A program made the position numbers and the translations under genes. Below are positions 12,644 through 24,071 of a DNA stretch of 64,000 nt, piece after piece. Source of the DNA: Phoronis australis (taxonomy: Eukaryota > Phoronida > Phoronidae); NCBI GenBank assembly GCA_002633005.1, contig NMRA01000323.1, forward strand, positions 289,449-353,448, read 5' to 3'. The notes beneath the pieces were generated by a model. It ran no database searches and had not been told where the DNA came from. It saw nothing but the letters and a program-made list of their open reading frames with translations. Numbering within the stretch: the stretch's first letter is position 1; each line of letters opens with the position of its first letter.

Positions 12644-14560
12644 ATGCATTTCGTCTGGAACGGTGGACCTGCCGTGTATCCCGGGGCTAAAATGTTGCTC
12701 ATTCTTCTGAGCATTCTCCCATTGAGCTTGGGAGAGAATCCAGGGCCACCGTCCTGTCAATACGGCGACGACGGGAAAAACATCAGCCCATTTGGCGGAA
12801 CCGTAACGACACCGTGTGGCACTTTGAAATGCTTACTAGGAGTTTTGTATTTGGATGACAGAAAGGTTAGTTGAATATTAAATGTAGTAGACCTACATGT
12901 ACATTAATAATTTCTATAGTGTCCATCGAACCTGAAACTTTAACATATTTCGATAATAACCATTAATGTTTGTGCTCTAGCTCAGTAGCCAACATTGGCA
13001 CTGTGCTCGTAAACTTCATGGGAGTTGGGGGTGACGACATTTGAGAGCACATGGTACCCTGATCGACAACACCATCTTCACCCGTCTCCAACCTGGCGAC
13101 TCTACGCCGGCGCGGATCCGCCCGAGTCCCCCAGCGTCTCGCATTGTCCCGACCTATCGGCTGGTCCATCGACCTCAGTTTCCTCCCAAGTTTTGTCCTC
13201 CTGTGTCGTCACGAAGTTTGGCCGCCACTTACGTCTAACATCATGGTAGACCTGTCTACATGTTTGAATCACATACATAGCTAACAAATTCAAGAGTATA
13301 TTTTCTGATCGATTTGGTGGGGGCTGCGGGAAGGTGCTTCACTTGAGCCTCCGTCACTCTCCCTGAGCTTAAGTTCACCTTTAAGCCAACCAAAAGCCAG
13401 AGTATACGGTAACATATATGTTATATTCTGCCATCTCGTCCCATATGACTTCATGCCGCAATGCCGAGATTTCAACAGCAGAGGACAGGAGCCTGTTCCA
13501 AGTCAAGTCTAAGATTTGTTTCAGTTTCCACAATTTAGTTAAGAATAAGACAAAACTTAATCCAAACTTAAGATATTTTTCTTGAAACGTACTTGAGATA
13601 AATTTAAGTTTTATCTTAAAATTGACTGGAATTTGGGATTTGTTCTTAAGCCGATTCCGTTTTTTTAGAACGCGCCCCCCTTTTTAAAAGATTTCGCCCT
13701 GCAAGTGAAACTTATCAAAGTTCTACTCTAATCAGGGCGTTTTCCTCATTTTGGCCATGAAGAAGACATTTTATAGAACCAGGTCAAAACAGAAATTTTA
13801 AGCCGCACTCTTCCACAAAAATATGGCGTAAACGAAACTTTCTTACTATTTCGTGATAAAACACTGAAGTATTATGATATTTTTCAAACATACTCATTTA
13901 GTTATATTACTTTTCTTCACGAAAACTCCGTTGAAGAAAAATGGGTGTGCATTTATTAAAAAGCGCGGGAACGCGGCAATGACTGAGCCGTGTAACACAA
14001 ATATGTATTATGATCGACATATGTCCCGAATAATAGATAAATGATACGTGCGTCGCAAGCTCGTTACCAGAGACGAAAAGGAGACCGAGGTAGGCGATAT
14101 AAAATACCTCTATGATAAATTTCCACTCTGTCTATAGACTCCCCATCGGCATACTGATATAAATTGTTTAATGTAAACTGACGCTGTTATCAAAATTCTT
14201 ATTCAGGTACCACAAGACTGGAGATGCGACCTAAGTGTTTGCATTTACTACGGCCACACATACTATCCGGAGCAAATTATCGAAGTGTCACCTTGCGGCC
14301 GACTCACCTGTGAAGATGGCGGTTTTATGTTTCTGAGTGGTCAACCGTTAAGGGATCCAAAATGGACGTGTAGCCGAGACAAAGTTTGTTGGTACAAAAA
14401 CAAACCATTTTTAGTTGGCCAAAAGGTCGACAGAACAAACTGTGGTTACCTGATTTGTGGCGGATCCGTGCAAGACGGGGCGTATCTTACTGTCCATGGA
14501 AATCGGATAGCTGATGACTGGGAGTGTACACTTCCACATCCTGACAGAAAGAAACCATGA
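12644..14560 (+). CDS. Secreted protein with three tandem four-cysteine modules and an NPGP leader
   Basis: Exons are 12644-12865 (donor AAG|GTTAGT) and 14207-14560 (acceptor TTCAG|GTACCA), both phase 0, giving 191 residues. An in-frame ATG at 12692 would give 175 residues starting at a typical signal peptide, MLLILLSILPLSLG. Right after it comes ENPGP, the conserved end of 2A-like ribosome-skipping peptides; the usual preceding acidic D-x-E is replaced by S-L-G. The mature part has twelve cysteines in three repeats of the form C-x(n)-C-G-x-L-x-C-x(n)-W-x-C (blocks around CGTLKC, CGRLTC and CGYLIC). The spacing recalls single-domain VWC modules, but I do not recognise the family. Secretion is inferred. 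The intron falls inside module 1. Confidence 0.72.
13485..13680. mobile_element. Degenerate MITE, family E
   Basis: The left part (GCCTGTTCCAAGTCAAGTC) and right part (ending TTTTTTTAGAACGCGCCCCC) are diverged inverted repeats, with TTAAG-rich internal sequence. The better copy is 24072-24308. It lies in the intron of the cysteine-rich gene. Confidence 0.5.
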
Positions 14561-17261
14561 ACGGAAGTAAAACGTTGGCCGGGATATCCATGATTCTTAA
14601 AAAACTGTTCGACTGTTGTTGTTGAAAAATGAAACGCATTTTTAGAATTTACCATTGATTCCAAACCATTTGAAAATTAGGCGGCTTTTTATGAGTGCAC
14701 ATTCACCAACAGCCAACTTTAGCCAAACAGATTGATTTCGAGTAGCAATGTCGGTACCAAAATATAGAAAAACAAGTACATGTAACAATTAATAATCATA
14801 ATTTTTGTATTATGGCTTGGAATAATTAGAAAATTCTCGTTGCCGATATCGAGGTCACATTAGTTGATGTTGATTTTGAAAACGTCTTCTAGGTTAAAGG
14901 GGTTGAAATATCTTTCATACATTTTTGAAAATGATATAGGGACGTCTAAGAACACTTTCGCGGTTCTCATATGTCTTCGCTGGTCTCATTACATAGAATT
15001 TCATTTCAGTTACCCGGTACCAAAAAGATTATCAAAACCATCAGCCACTCAAGAAGACGCTTGAAAGATATTTAGGCTGGACACCACTAAAATCGTGCAC
15101 TCGAAAATGGCTCACATGAAACCATTATCTGTGACTTGTAGAGCGCACTATACAATTCTTACAGGGTTTTGGCTGCCGACGCACACCTAAGTGGAGATGA
15201 GTCCTTTCCTCACGTCCTAAACAAGAGTTTGAAAAAACAAATAAAAGGTTTTGTAGCATTCCCAACTCACAAACACTACTCATGGTAACTGAATCTTAAT
15301 TATGCTCCAGATTTTTAATTGGATAATTCACATCGAAAAAAATGCCCGCTTAGAAAAATGAGACCCAAAAAACCCCTAAATTCGACAGATTTTCCCCAAA
15401 ATTACCACTTCCCTGTGAGAGCTAGAAAAAACAGACTACAGGTTTAGAATGCTCTTTCTCCCTGAATTCTAAAAATGTGTTCATAGTATGCGCCTTACCA
15501 TACACCTGCTTGGCAATTTTGAACTGTTTGACAGCCACCTGAAATCGCACCCGGTTTCTCAGACAACAAGCGACAGGGGTTGAAAGCACACTGCAGCCAC
15601 CATTTTGCATCAAAAGTAGGCCGCGGCAAAAAGTTGGCTTTTCTCATTGAGAACGAGTTTAAAAGCATAAGCAAACCAGTTTCCTTGAAATTATTTTCAA
15701 CGCATTCCCCAAAACATCCGCCAACCCAGACACACTCGTTTTGCTTAATTCTAGGCACTTAAAAACGCCCGTGGCTGCAGCCTGACTGTTCCGTGCTACC
15801 TCAGCACAGCTCAAGTTGGTGGTATTTCCGCAGCCTAATTGTTCAGTCCTAACTTGAACTAGTAACTGAAATCGAATCCTATTGCGGCGGACAAAATCCG
15901 GAAATTGGGTCAGCCGAGCACGCGTGCGCGCAGGAATAGGAATTTCTAGCCTTGGTGATTTTGGTCACGTGACACACATTGGCTTCTTTCTACATAAACC
16001 ACTAAGCGAATATTTCGCTTGCTATGAGACCGACTTTCGTGTTTTAGCCACCTAAACAGGGCGAAATGCAGCGCTTTAGGAAAATCATTCAGAAGTCTAC
16101 GTTTTGAGAGTGCACTGCAGACGAGTGTCCCATTCCCGATGTGCAATGAGTCACATCTTTAACTTTCAAATTGTTGACTTGAGCCCCCTTTAGAAAATCC
16201 TAAATTGATTCTCTTTTCAAAAAGTCCTGGTTCCTCCCCTGTTTCTAAATACATACATCTATTAGCAAGACGTTGCAACTTTCAAGGAAATGACTTCTGC
16301 ATATTTCAAAAACTTTAACGGAAAAAGAAAACCACGGAACCAACAATGGATTAGTTTACACAACACTCTACACAACAATAGGACAGCGATGTTAGTTTCT
16401 GGCATATGTTGCCACGTGATTCAGTTCTATAACAAAACATTCTAACTCACTTATAACATGAAAGCCTGTTTATACAAGACTGGATCGGTAAGTTGGTCGG
16501 GAGTCCTACATAAGCTTACAGTATAGGTGCATAGAAACCGGAGGCCCCGTTTAACAAAGGTCGTGCACCGTCATGTATAGAGGAGACGTAGAAGTATTAG
16601 CTAAAGTGATTGCAAATTGGATGGTGTTATTACTGTTATTTTCAAAATCAATCCACTAAAATCAACGTCAAGAATCGCATACACTCCGAAAATTAAGACA
16701 CGACGGTTTTAGCTACCTCATTTGATAAAAAAGGCTGTTCGTTTTAAAAATTTGGGCCCCCATTTGGCGAAGTGGGGAAAAACGTCCGCCTCAGAGGAAC
16801 AATAAGTTCGCGAAAACGAGACAAAAGTCCACTAAAAACGCACAGTTCACAGACCTGCAAGGCGGTACCCCGTTTTTTTTTATTTAGTCCTCCCGCTTTT
16901 TTGTTGCAAAAGGTCCACTTTGTCAGAGATTAGAGCCCCCCATATTAAAGGATGGGTGCGCGCACGTTCAAGTCTTCGAAAGAACTTAAAGTTAGTCTTT
17001 TCTCGAGACCAGGCTCTACAAGTTGGGTCGTCACGTTGTGTTATTTTATTCGCCGAACGTTATACCTATGAATAACGAGTTTCCAGTTATTTACAATCCT
17101 CCAAAGTAACTTTTCCTCTGAATAAGGAAGAGGGTAAACCAATCGTTTGTTTCTATACACAGAACGCGGGTTCACAACCGCTTTACCAGGTGTGTTTATC
17201 CCGAAAACCGTTTTCCACAACACTGAAAACTGATCGCTATCCACTTTCAGAAGCCTTGAAG
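14561..17261. other. Intergenic region, no gene recognised
   Basis: This lies between the cysteine-rich gene and the giant single-exon gene. Open frames are short and lack splice or homology support. Repeat family C occupies about 16745-16970. A good acceptor-like TTTCAG ends at 17250, eleven bases before the ATG of the next gene, so a 5' untranslated exon may lie in this region. Confidence 0.5.
16745..16975. mobile_element. Dispersed repeat family C, copy 1
   Basis: It contains CATTTGGCGAAGTGGG, CGTCCGCCT, AGTCCACTAAA, AAAAGGTCCAC and GGGTGCGCGCAC. The same blocks occur in the same order in FICD intron 1 (55729-55990), where the copy has inverted TGCGCACCCAG termini. Confidence 0.65.
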
Positions 17262-20200
17262 ATGTCACGAAGAGGCTGTCAAAGTCAAAGCTTCCACAAC
17301 GAAAGCATGACTCCATGCATCCACAGCGACTACTACTATGACATTCAAAACAACAGGTGGTACTACGTGCCTCGCCACTTGACAAGCATGCCAGGTGCGT
17401 TTTCCACTCACTCGCACGACGTCTTCCGACCGCAGTTTCGAGGGACCGTTCCCCGAAGTGGTACTCGATCAATGACTCGAGGAGGACGCATGCCAAACCC
17501 CAGAACACCTGTCTCCAGCAAAGCGCCCGTCGCGCCCAGATTTACCAAAAACCGCACTGGGTCACTGACAGCTCTGGGGGACGATACGAAAAATAAATCC
17601 AACAGAGACAGTGAAACGGGGACAAATAACAGTCAGCGAAGGCCGTCTAAAACTTCGCCTGGCACACCAGACGAGAAAGCCAGTGAGCAATGTACGCCCA
17701 CCGAAGACTCCCAATCACAAATCACAGAACATAACAAAACCACTTCGACACAAAATGGATCAAGCATCGGAAAATTATCAGAAGACGATAGTTTACATGC
17801 GTGTTTAGGATTGAAGACAATATTGGCGATTGATTCAGAGCTTCGGCCTCACCATGCAACCCTAGCAGCAAACATGTCACTGGATTCAAACTTTAACCAG
17901 GTCGATAAGCAGTTGTGCGAAAACACGGGAGGCAAACGACATCTGGCAAAACACCATCATTTTCAATCAGTGAACGAATGTGGAGACCCCGCATTTAATT
18001 GCCCGTTTGATATTGCAGATGACGCGTGGGTTAGCGAGATGTACGAGAAGGAAAGTGGAAGCAACAAGTCTGTCAAATTAAATGAGGCCACTGGTAAACT
18101 ACAAAAAGCAATGGACGAGCATTTCGAAAAAGAGACAACCTCATCAACAAAAGTTAGGAAAGTCACTGAGCACAGCGAAAGCGCAAAACGTGTCATTTGT
18201 CCAGCGGAGTGTATTAATGCCAATACCGTGGAAAGCGAACAGTGCAAAGTGGTGGGAAGTGAACTGTTCATGGCTGTTAGCCAACCAAAGGAGAATAAGG
18301 ACGTTGGTGACGCAACAGACCAACATAAAGGAACCTTGGCGCCATTTAAGAAACAGCTTCAAGGCTGCAACAAGATAAAAGTGAACGAAAATCACGTCGA
18401 TCCCAATTCACTTGAAAGTGGACAAGAAAATCTACTTCTCGAGTCAAATTCAGTTTCTATAGTGGAAGCACGTTACGAAAATGATAAACACGACGTGAAA
18501 TCCTCATCGTGCACCAAAGCAAGCGAAAATGTAGGGAAAAATCATTCAACAATGGTCTCAAAAAGACGGTCTAAAGGTGGCGCAGTTGACAAGCTTAGCA
18601 GCGAAGACTTTAAGCGTTTGAACTGGACCAGTGATGTAACTGACTTCAAAGATAAACGATTGATCTTAGGCACTGCAGAGATGGCCTCGATGTCTGACGA
18701 AAGCAAAAACTCAATTACTTACGAGCAACTGCAAAATAATGATCACAACACAACCAAAAATAGCCACGAATCCCGTCGTAAGACTGAGAGTGTTTATGAT
18801 TTAAGTCTTTCTAGTGATACGTGTAATATATGTGAACATGTAAAGCGCAGGGATCAAAGTAGTGCACCAGAGTTCGGAGATTGGAAGTCATTTGCAAAAG
18901 CGCGACAAGAAATACAGCCTGCAGGAGTAGGCAGAGGTAATATGTACACTAAACTTAACGGTGTGCTCAAAGAGCAATGGGATGGTGAAGGGCGAGACGA
19001 TTCAGCTTCTAAACGGGAGGAGTCATCTTCCAACTATTCTTGTGGCACATCTGGTACAGGCGATATGCGTAAAGTCAAGACGCATCACGAGGACAGTAAT
19101 GACAGTAAAATTAATGGATTAAAAACTAACGCTCCTGGCTCCAAAGACCAGCTAAGAATGTTAGAGCAGACAACACTTGAAAAGGATAAGCGAGGATCGA
19201 AGTCGAGAACATTGGTTGAAAATGCGCCTGCTTTAGTGGCTGTCCTAAATAACGAGCTAGAGGCATTTGATAAAAGCGAAAAGACTGACTTATTGTCTGA
19301 AGAATCGTCCGAAGACAAAGTTAAGTCAATTCCCAAAGTGCTTGCGACTGATAAAGATATAGATGCAAAGTCCAGTTGTCAACCTTCTGGCGACAAATGT
19401 GTTGTCAAAAAAGCATACGGTAGCCGGCTTCGGCTAACTCGAAGACTTCGTATTTGCGCAAAAGAAAACACAGAACGCGTTGGAATTAATCTGTTGCTAG
19501 ATGAGACTTCGAAGACAACATTGTCAAATAAACATGGAGCCGTTACGAAAAGATGTAACGTAGTGTCGGAACAGCTTTCCCATAAAACGTCAGAAGTTGA
19601 CGATGACCCCGTTAAGATAAATCTCAAACAGGAGTTTTGCAAGATTCCGGAACCGTCGGTGCAGCTGTCGAGTCAGAAACATGAAAGCCTAGATGTACAG
19701 GACGATGCACTTTGCCGAAGTATCATGGAAACAGTTCTTAATAAAGTATCTGAATATCTAACCTCGGGTGAAATCTGTTCCAGAACACTTTTATACCCGG
19801 CTGACACCACTTTTCCTGAAAGTCAAAATGGAGATGATAACACGAATGACGATGCCGATCCGTATTGCGCGCATCAGACAACAGAAAACAATGGAGAAGC
19901 CCTGTCGGAATATCTACATGTATCACCTCTCACGTCACCATATAAAGGAACTACTGAGGTGAATGCCGATGAGGATTTGTATAGGGCAGACGTCCACAGT
20001 GATTTCATGAGCAACGCTACAACATCTTCAATAGCAAGACTGAAAGTATTTAACGACTTGTCGTCTCAGGGTAGTAACACGAACAGCAGTGCGTTGGAAT
20101 GCATACAAAACAGCGCAGAACATCCAGCAAACAGCAATCAATCACAACTAATTGCAAGTTTGTTGACATTTGACATAGACGCAGCTGATAAAAGCCCTCT

Positions 20201-23200
20201 CCACCAGGCGGATGAAGCGTCGACGACTACCACTTGTAGCCCTTTCAGGGATAGCCACTGGACAACCCCTGCAGGCAACACAAACAGTCCATTTAAACCA
20301 GCAGAAGCAGAGGCGGAATGTCTTGCTAAAGGGGGTTTAAATACTACAGACCCGACATGTTATTCATCATCATCTGTCTCTCCTCTTTACACGTTAGGCT
20401 GGAGGTCAATCGCCCAAAACCAAACTCTGCAAAACTCGTGCACTACAGGTTTGCCCACAGCTACTTCTGTTTCCACAGGCGACTGTGTCATCCCACGTAA
20501 AATCCCGAGTCAGAACGAAGCAACGGATGTCAGATCTCCCACGCTCCTTTCTAACCCAAATATGCGTGGCCAAGTCTCCAATCAATGGTGCTTGCAAGCA
20601 GATGACATTGGTCTTTACCAAGGTCCCCTCAAAAGTTCCACTCCCAACACCACTTCAATGTTATGTAGGCCTACAGACCGTGACAACAGTGCCCACAACA
20701 CTCATACGACAACAGAACAGTCAACAGAGCCGTTGCTTATGTCTAGCAGTTCACAGACGAATTTAAAGTGTTTCAGTGTGAGAGGAGGTACTGTTGCCTG
20801 TTCTTCAACGGTAACGTCCAACTTACAAGGCCTCGATGCGGGAAATGAAAAGGCAGACGAACCCGGCTTCTCCAGGACTGAAGATTGTCATAGGTCTTCG
20901 TCAATTGCAGAGACGACAGGCCAGCCAGAGGCACTACAAAAGGCGCCATCGTTACCACCAACATGTCGAGCATCGACGCAGACAAATAGGCCTAGCATGG
21001 TGACGGTCGTGGGCAGGGAGTCACCCGAGCATCCAGACTGTGTAAGATTGCTTGTCGTGGATGACGACGAGAAAGAGGCGGACTTCCCCCATTCATGTCA
21101 CGTAGAAACCAAACTAAAACTAGCTGATTCGCCTGGTGAGCGGCCGAACTACTCAAATTGGAATTCACCAGGGTTACAAGAGAAATTCACGGCCTCTAGA
21201 AGAGCGGTCCAAGCCTCTGCTACGAATGACCTTCCTTACTTTAGGGCTACCAGTAAAGAACAGAACGCAAATATCAATGATGTTACATCAAAATCATTGC
21301 CTGAGAAATACATTGGCATTGCACCTAAAACTAAACAAGTCACCTCCAAAGAGCCAACGGCGACTGGTTCCTTCAAAAACGTCGTAGTTCTTTCAACAAA
21401 ATTTCATGCACTGAATTCTGTCTCTGGGAAAATTTTAAATTACGCACACGACGTGAATAACGCTATGAACACGACGAGGGTTTCCTCGAAAACACCGTCA
21501 CGCACTGTTCCCTGTTCCAAAAGAGTTGCGTCCTCACCGGGTATAGGTAGTAAAACGTGTTCCACGGCAAACCTTAAAACAAACTCTGGAAATCCTACAG
21601 AGCCGAAAACTGCACAAATTGCTCGAAAATGTTTTAAGAAACCAGTGCATTCAAAATCAAACAATTTCCATAAAACAAGCGTTACACAGGCAGTAGATGA
21701 CCTCGGGGTGATAGCAAATGTTGCACAAAAGTCTACGAAGGTTAAGCAATTCGGCAAATTGAGTCAGAAATCAATTGATGCAAGAACAGCACGAAAGCCA
21801 ACAATCGACAGCAAATGGAAGTTTGAAGAGAAACTTACCAAAGCCGAGTCATCCGACAACAAATCAAAAGATTCGTGTCACAAGGAATGTGTAGATAGGA
21901 AGTCACCAACCGACAAGTTTACAAAGACAGCACATCATGCTGGCATTTCTGATGACGTACATGAGACACCAACAGAAAATCTCAGTAATGTCCTAACAGC
22001 AGGGACATCGATAGACCAAGAGAACTCTCGACATGAGAAAGAGAAGGTAGTCGAAAGAAAAGACCACTCTTGCTGTGGTACGCAAACAATGCAACCCCAA
22101 GAGCCCCAGGATCAAAATACGGATGTCTCACGACTTGGCGCTTCGACCGAAGAGAAACAACTGCTTAATACACTCACAAAAACAAAAGAAATACCTCGAA
22201 ATCCTACTAACCTTAATGTATTAGCAGAAGCCAAATTCATCGTTACAGAAGCAACGAAAGAAACTTCTCTTTGTCTTAGTACCGTTGACAAAGTACAAAA
22301 TGAGTCCGCTGTGACAAAAAGTGAACACGACGTGTGCGAAACAAAATCAAAAGACGAGAACACTGGCGACACCAAGACACTGGATATTAAATTTGGAAAG
22401 AAAACCAAGTTTGCGTCGAGATTACCAAAGAGGGTCACGCCATCTTCAAGCTGGACAAAAATGGATGACACTAGAACACTGGTGACCTCAAATGTCGTAA
22501 GTGGCTCAGCAGCAAGACTTTCTTCCAGAGTAACAAATGAGAAAAAGGGAACACTAAAATCCAATACATCAAATAGAACGTATTATGTAGAACCCACCGG
22601 CATACCTAAGCTCATCGCAAACTTTGAAAAACGAGAGGTGATCTCGTCAAATGCAGCCAAAAAAGAACGAATTACTTTGACACAGGCAAAGATGGTAGAG
22701 AAGACAGTAAATGGGAGACTGGCAAAAACAACGCCGACGGATTTCAAATCTGAAGATGTGGCATTGCAGACGACTTTGCTTCCCAGAAGCTTGGAGGCAG
22801 GCGATAAATCTGATGAGTTCACAGACTTAACCGAATCAAATGTACTGAAAACTCGTGAAACCGGAAACAGCGAAAATGGAGACCTTTCCCGTCTGACAAA
22901 AAGCTCTACAACCCCAAGTCAAGTCAGTGTCAAAGAAACATGTTCAAAGTCTTCGTTCATTAAAATAGTGCCGCTGCCAAGTAACAAAAACACTTCGACA
23001 CTTTCGGCAAATACAACCTTGTCCAACGGAGAAACTAACATTTCGTTTTCGACCACCTGCGCCACTGGCGCAAAAGTACGAACGGATACGGAGTCAGGAA
23101 ACAGCAAAAAGACGGAGTGTGCAGCGGCACGTGCGGCTGCTTCTGAGAAAAAGATTGGCTCAAGATTGAGCAATGTCTCAAGCAATATCGTCAACTGTTT

Positions 23201-23570
23201 GACAAGAGTCGCGAGACCATTTACACAGCTAGTGACTGGAAAAGTGTCCGCTGATAAGTCATGTGACAACGACTCGGCCAGGTGTGCCGGTAATTGTCTA
23301 AAAACCACTGGACGCTGCGATGAGGACTCAAAGGCTGGCGAATCATATAAAAGATTAAACGATTTAGACATCACGCCAACCACGAAAGCGAGTTACAACG
23401 AAGACAAGCTCAAAAACAGCGAAACCATTGCGTGCACGCCTGACGAAAGTGCATGCACAGCTGGTGGCGGGGGACAACTATCTAAAAGATACAGCTATCT
23501 AAGACGCACTTATATCAGACATAAATTACGAAGTGCAAGTGAAGAACAGAGTAAGGCTGGGCGGAAATAA
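17262..23570 (+). CDS. Giant single-exon, Ser/Thr-rich, probably disordered protein (2,102 aa)
   Basis: An uninterrupted 6.3-kb frame begins at the ATG at 17262 (MSRRGCQSQSFHNES). The frame is open 24 codons further upstream but has no ATG there. The composition is dominated by Ser, Thr, Lys, Glu, Asp and Asn, with no membrane segment, signal peptide or enzyme motif, so I infer intrinsic disorder. Local landmarks are an aromatic patch near residues 23-37 (DYYYDIQNNRWYYVP), a basic Arg/Tyr-rich C-terminus (RYSYLRRTYIRHKLR), and a basic stretch with SRLPKR and a T-G-I-P at 1779-1782 that fits the [ST]xIP end-binding motif. A microtubule or cytoskeletal role is only a guess. A poly(A) signal follows at 23665. 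I recognise no family. Confidence 0.78.
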   Translation: MSRRGCQSQSFHNESMTPCIHSDYYYDIQNNRWYYVPRHLTSMPGAFSTHSHDVFRPQFRGTVPRSGTRSMTRGGRMPNPRTPVSSKAPVAPRFTKNRTGSLTALGDDTKNKSNRDSETGTNNSQRRPSKTSPGTPDEKASEQCTPTEDSQSQITEHNKTTSTQNGSSIGKLSEDDSLHACLGLKTILAIDSELRPHHATLAANMSLDSNFNQVDKQLCENTGGKRHLAKHHHFQSVNECGDPAFNCPFDIADDAWVSEMYEKESGSNKSVKLNEATGKLQKAMDEHFEKETTSSTKVRKVTEHSESAKRVICPAECINANTVESEQCKVVGSELFMAVSQPKENKDVGDATDQHKGTLAPFKKQLQGCNKIKVNENHVDPNSLESGQENLLLESNSVSIVEARYENDKHDVKSSSCTKASENVGKNHSTMVSKRRSKGGAVDKLSSEDFKRLNWTSDVTDFKDKRLILGTAEMASMSDESKNSITYEQLQNNDHNTTKNSHESRRKTESVYDLSLSSDTCNICEHVKRRDQSSAPEFGDWKSFAKARQEIQPAGVGRGNMYTKLNGVLKEQWDGEGRDDSASKREESSSNYSCGTSGTGDMRKVKTHHEDSNDSKINGLKTNAPGSKDQLRMLEQTTLEKDKRGSKSRTLVENAPALVAVLNNELEAFDKSEKTDLLSEESSEDKVKSIPKVLATDKDIDAKSSCQPSGDKCVVKKAYGSRLRLTRRLRICAKENTERVGINLLLDETSKTTLSNKHGAVTKRCNVVSEQLSHKTSEVDDDPVKINLKQEFCKIPEPSVQLSSQKHESLDVQDDALCRSIMETVLNKVSEYLTSGEICSRTLLYPADTTFPESQNGDDNTNDDADPYCAHQTTENNGEALSEYLHVSPLTSPYKGTTEVNADEDLYRADVHSDFMSNATTSSIARLKVFNDLSSQGSNTNSSALECIQNSAEHPANSNQSQLIASLLTFDIDAADKSPLHQADEASTTTTCSPFRDSHWTTPAGNTNSPFKPAEAEAECLAKGGLNTTDPTCYSSSSVSPLYTLGWRSIAQNQTLQNSCTTGLPTATSVSTGDCVIPRKIPSQNEATDVRSPTLLSNPNMRGQVSNQWCLQADDIGLYQGPLKSSTPNTTSMLCRPTDRDNSAHNTHTTTEQSTEPLLMSSSSQTNLKCFSVRGGTVACSSTVTSNLQGLDAGNEKADEPGFSRTEDCHRSSSIAETTGQPEALQKAPSLPPTCRASTQTNRPSMVTVVGRESPEHPDCVRLLVVDDDEKEADFPHSCHVETKLKLADSPGERPNYSNWNSPGLQEKFTASRRAVQASATNDLPYFRATSKEQNANINDVTSKSLPEKYIGIAPKTKQVTSKEPTATGSFKNVVVLSTKFHALNSVSGKILNYAHDVNNAMNTTRVSSKTPSRTVPCSKRVASSPGIGSKTCSTANLKTNSGNPTEPKTAQIARKCFKKPVHSKSNNFHKTSVTQAVDDLGVIANVAQKSTKVKQFGKLSQKSIDARTARKPTIDSKWKFEEKLTKAESSDNKSKDSCHKECVDRKSPTDKFTKTAHHAGISDDVHETPTENLSNVLTAGTSIDQENSRHEKEKVVERKDHSCCGTQTMQPQEPQDQNTDVSRLGASTEEKQLLNTLTKTKEIPRNPTNLNVLAEAKFIVTEATKETSLCLSTVDKVQNESAVTKSEHDVCETKSKDENTGDTKTLDIKFGKKTKFASRLPKRVTPSSSWTKMDDTRTLVTSNVVSGSAARLSSRVTNEKKGTLKSNTSNRTYYVEPTGIPKLIANFEKREVISSNAAKKERITLTQAKMVEKTVNGRLAKTTPTDFKSEDVALQTTLLPRSLEAGDKSDEFTDLTESNVLKTRETGNSENGDLSRLTKSSTTPSQVSVKETCSKSSFIKIVPLPSNKNTSTLSANTTLSNGETNISFSTTCATGAKVRTDTESGNSKKTECAAARAAASEKKIGSRLSNVSSNIVNCLTRVARPFTQLVTGKVSADKSCDNDSARCAGNCLKTTGRCDEDSKAGESYKRLNDLDITPTTKASYNEDKLKNSETIACTPDESACTAGGGGQLSKRYSYLRRTYIRHKLRSASEEQSKAGRK

Positions 23571-23664
23571 GAAGGCATCATTCGCCTAGACGTGATTTTA
23601 AAAGTAACAGTTTTTGAGATACATGTATATAAACTTTACTATTATTTAATCTTAATCAATGGGT

Positions 23665-23670
23665 AATAAA
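23665..23670 (+). terminator. Poly(A) signal of the giant single-exon gene
   Basis: A canonical AATAAA lies 95 bp after the stop codon. Confidence 0.55.
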
Positions 23671-24071
23671 ATTAAGTAAAAAACGGAAATTTTGAAGAAA
23701 TTTTGATTCATAACACGTTTGTTACAGCACATTGACTACACGAATACAGAGATCTCAACTTTTATATTACATTAATCTAGAATTATTCAATTTCACAGAG
23801 GTCAATAATTAAGTTTAGGAGGGGGTCCATGTGTCCCCCACGGACTCGATCGGACAGAAGACATGCTGTTTTTAGAATTTATGCGGGCATTTTCTTTCAA
23901 AAATTGAGCCTGGGTCTCTTTTGCCACTGATCAAATCCGCCAGCTGAGCATGTCCGATATGGAGTTGAGGTCTGAAAAATAACATATTCATCGAAAAAAA
24001 ATTCTCGTTTACAATCTTTGTGCAATCAAGTTTGGAATTAGGCCAAATGGCAGGTTTTGGTCTTTACCGAC

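Noticed and set aside
17190-17261. Upstream extension of the giant frame
   Set aside because: It has no ATG and crosses an acceptor-like TTTCAG at 17250; the first ATG at 17262 is the better start.
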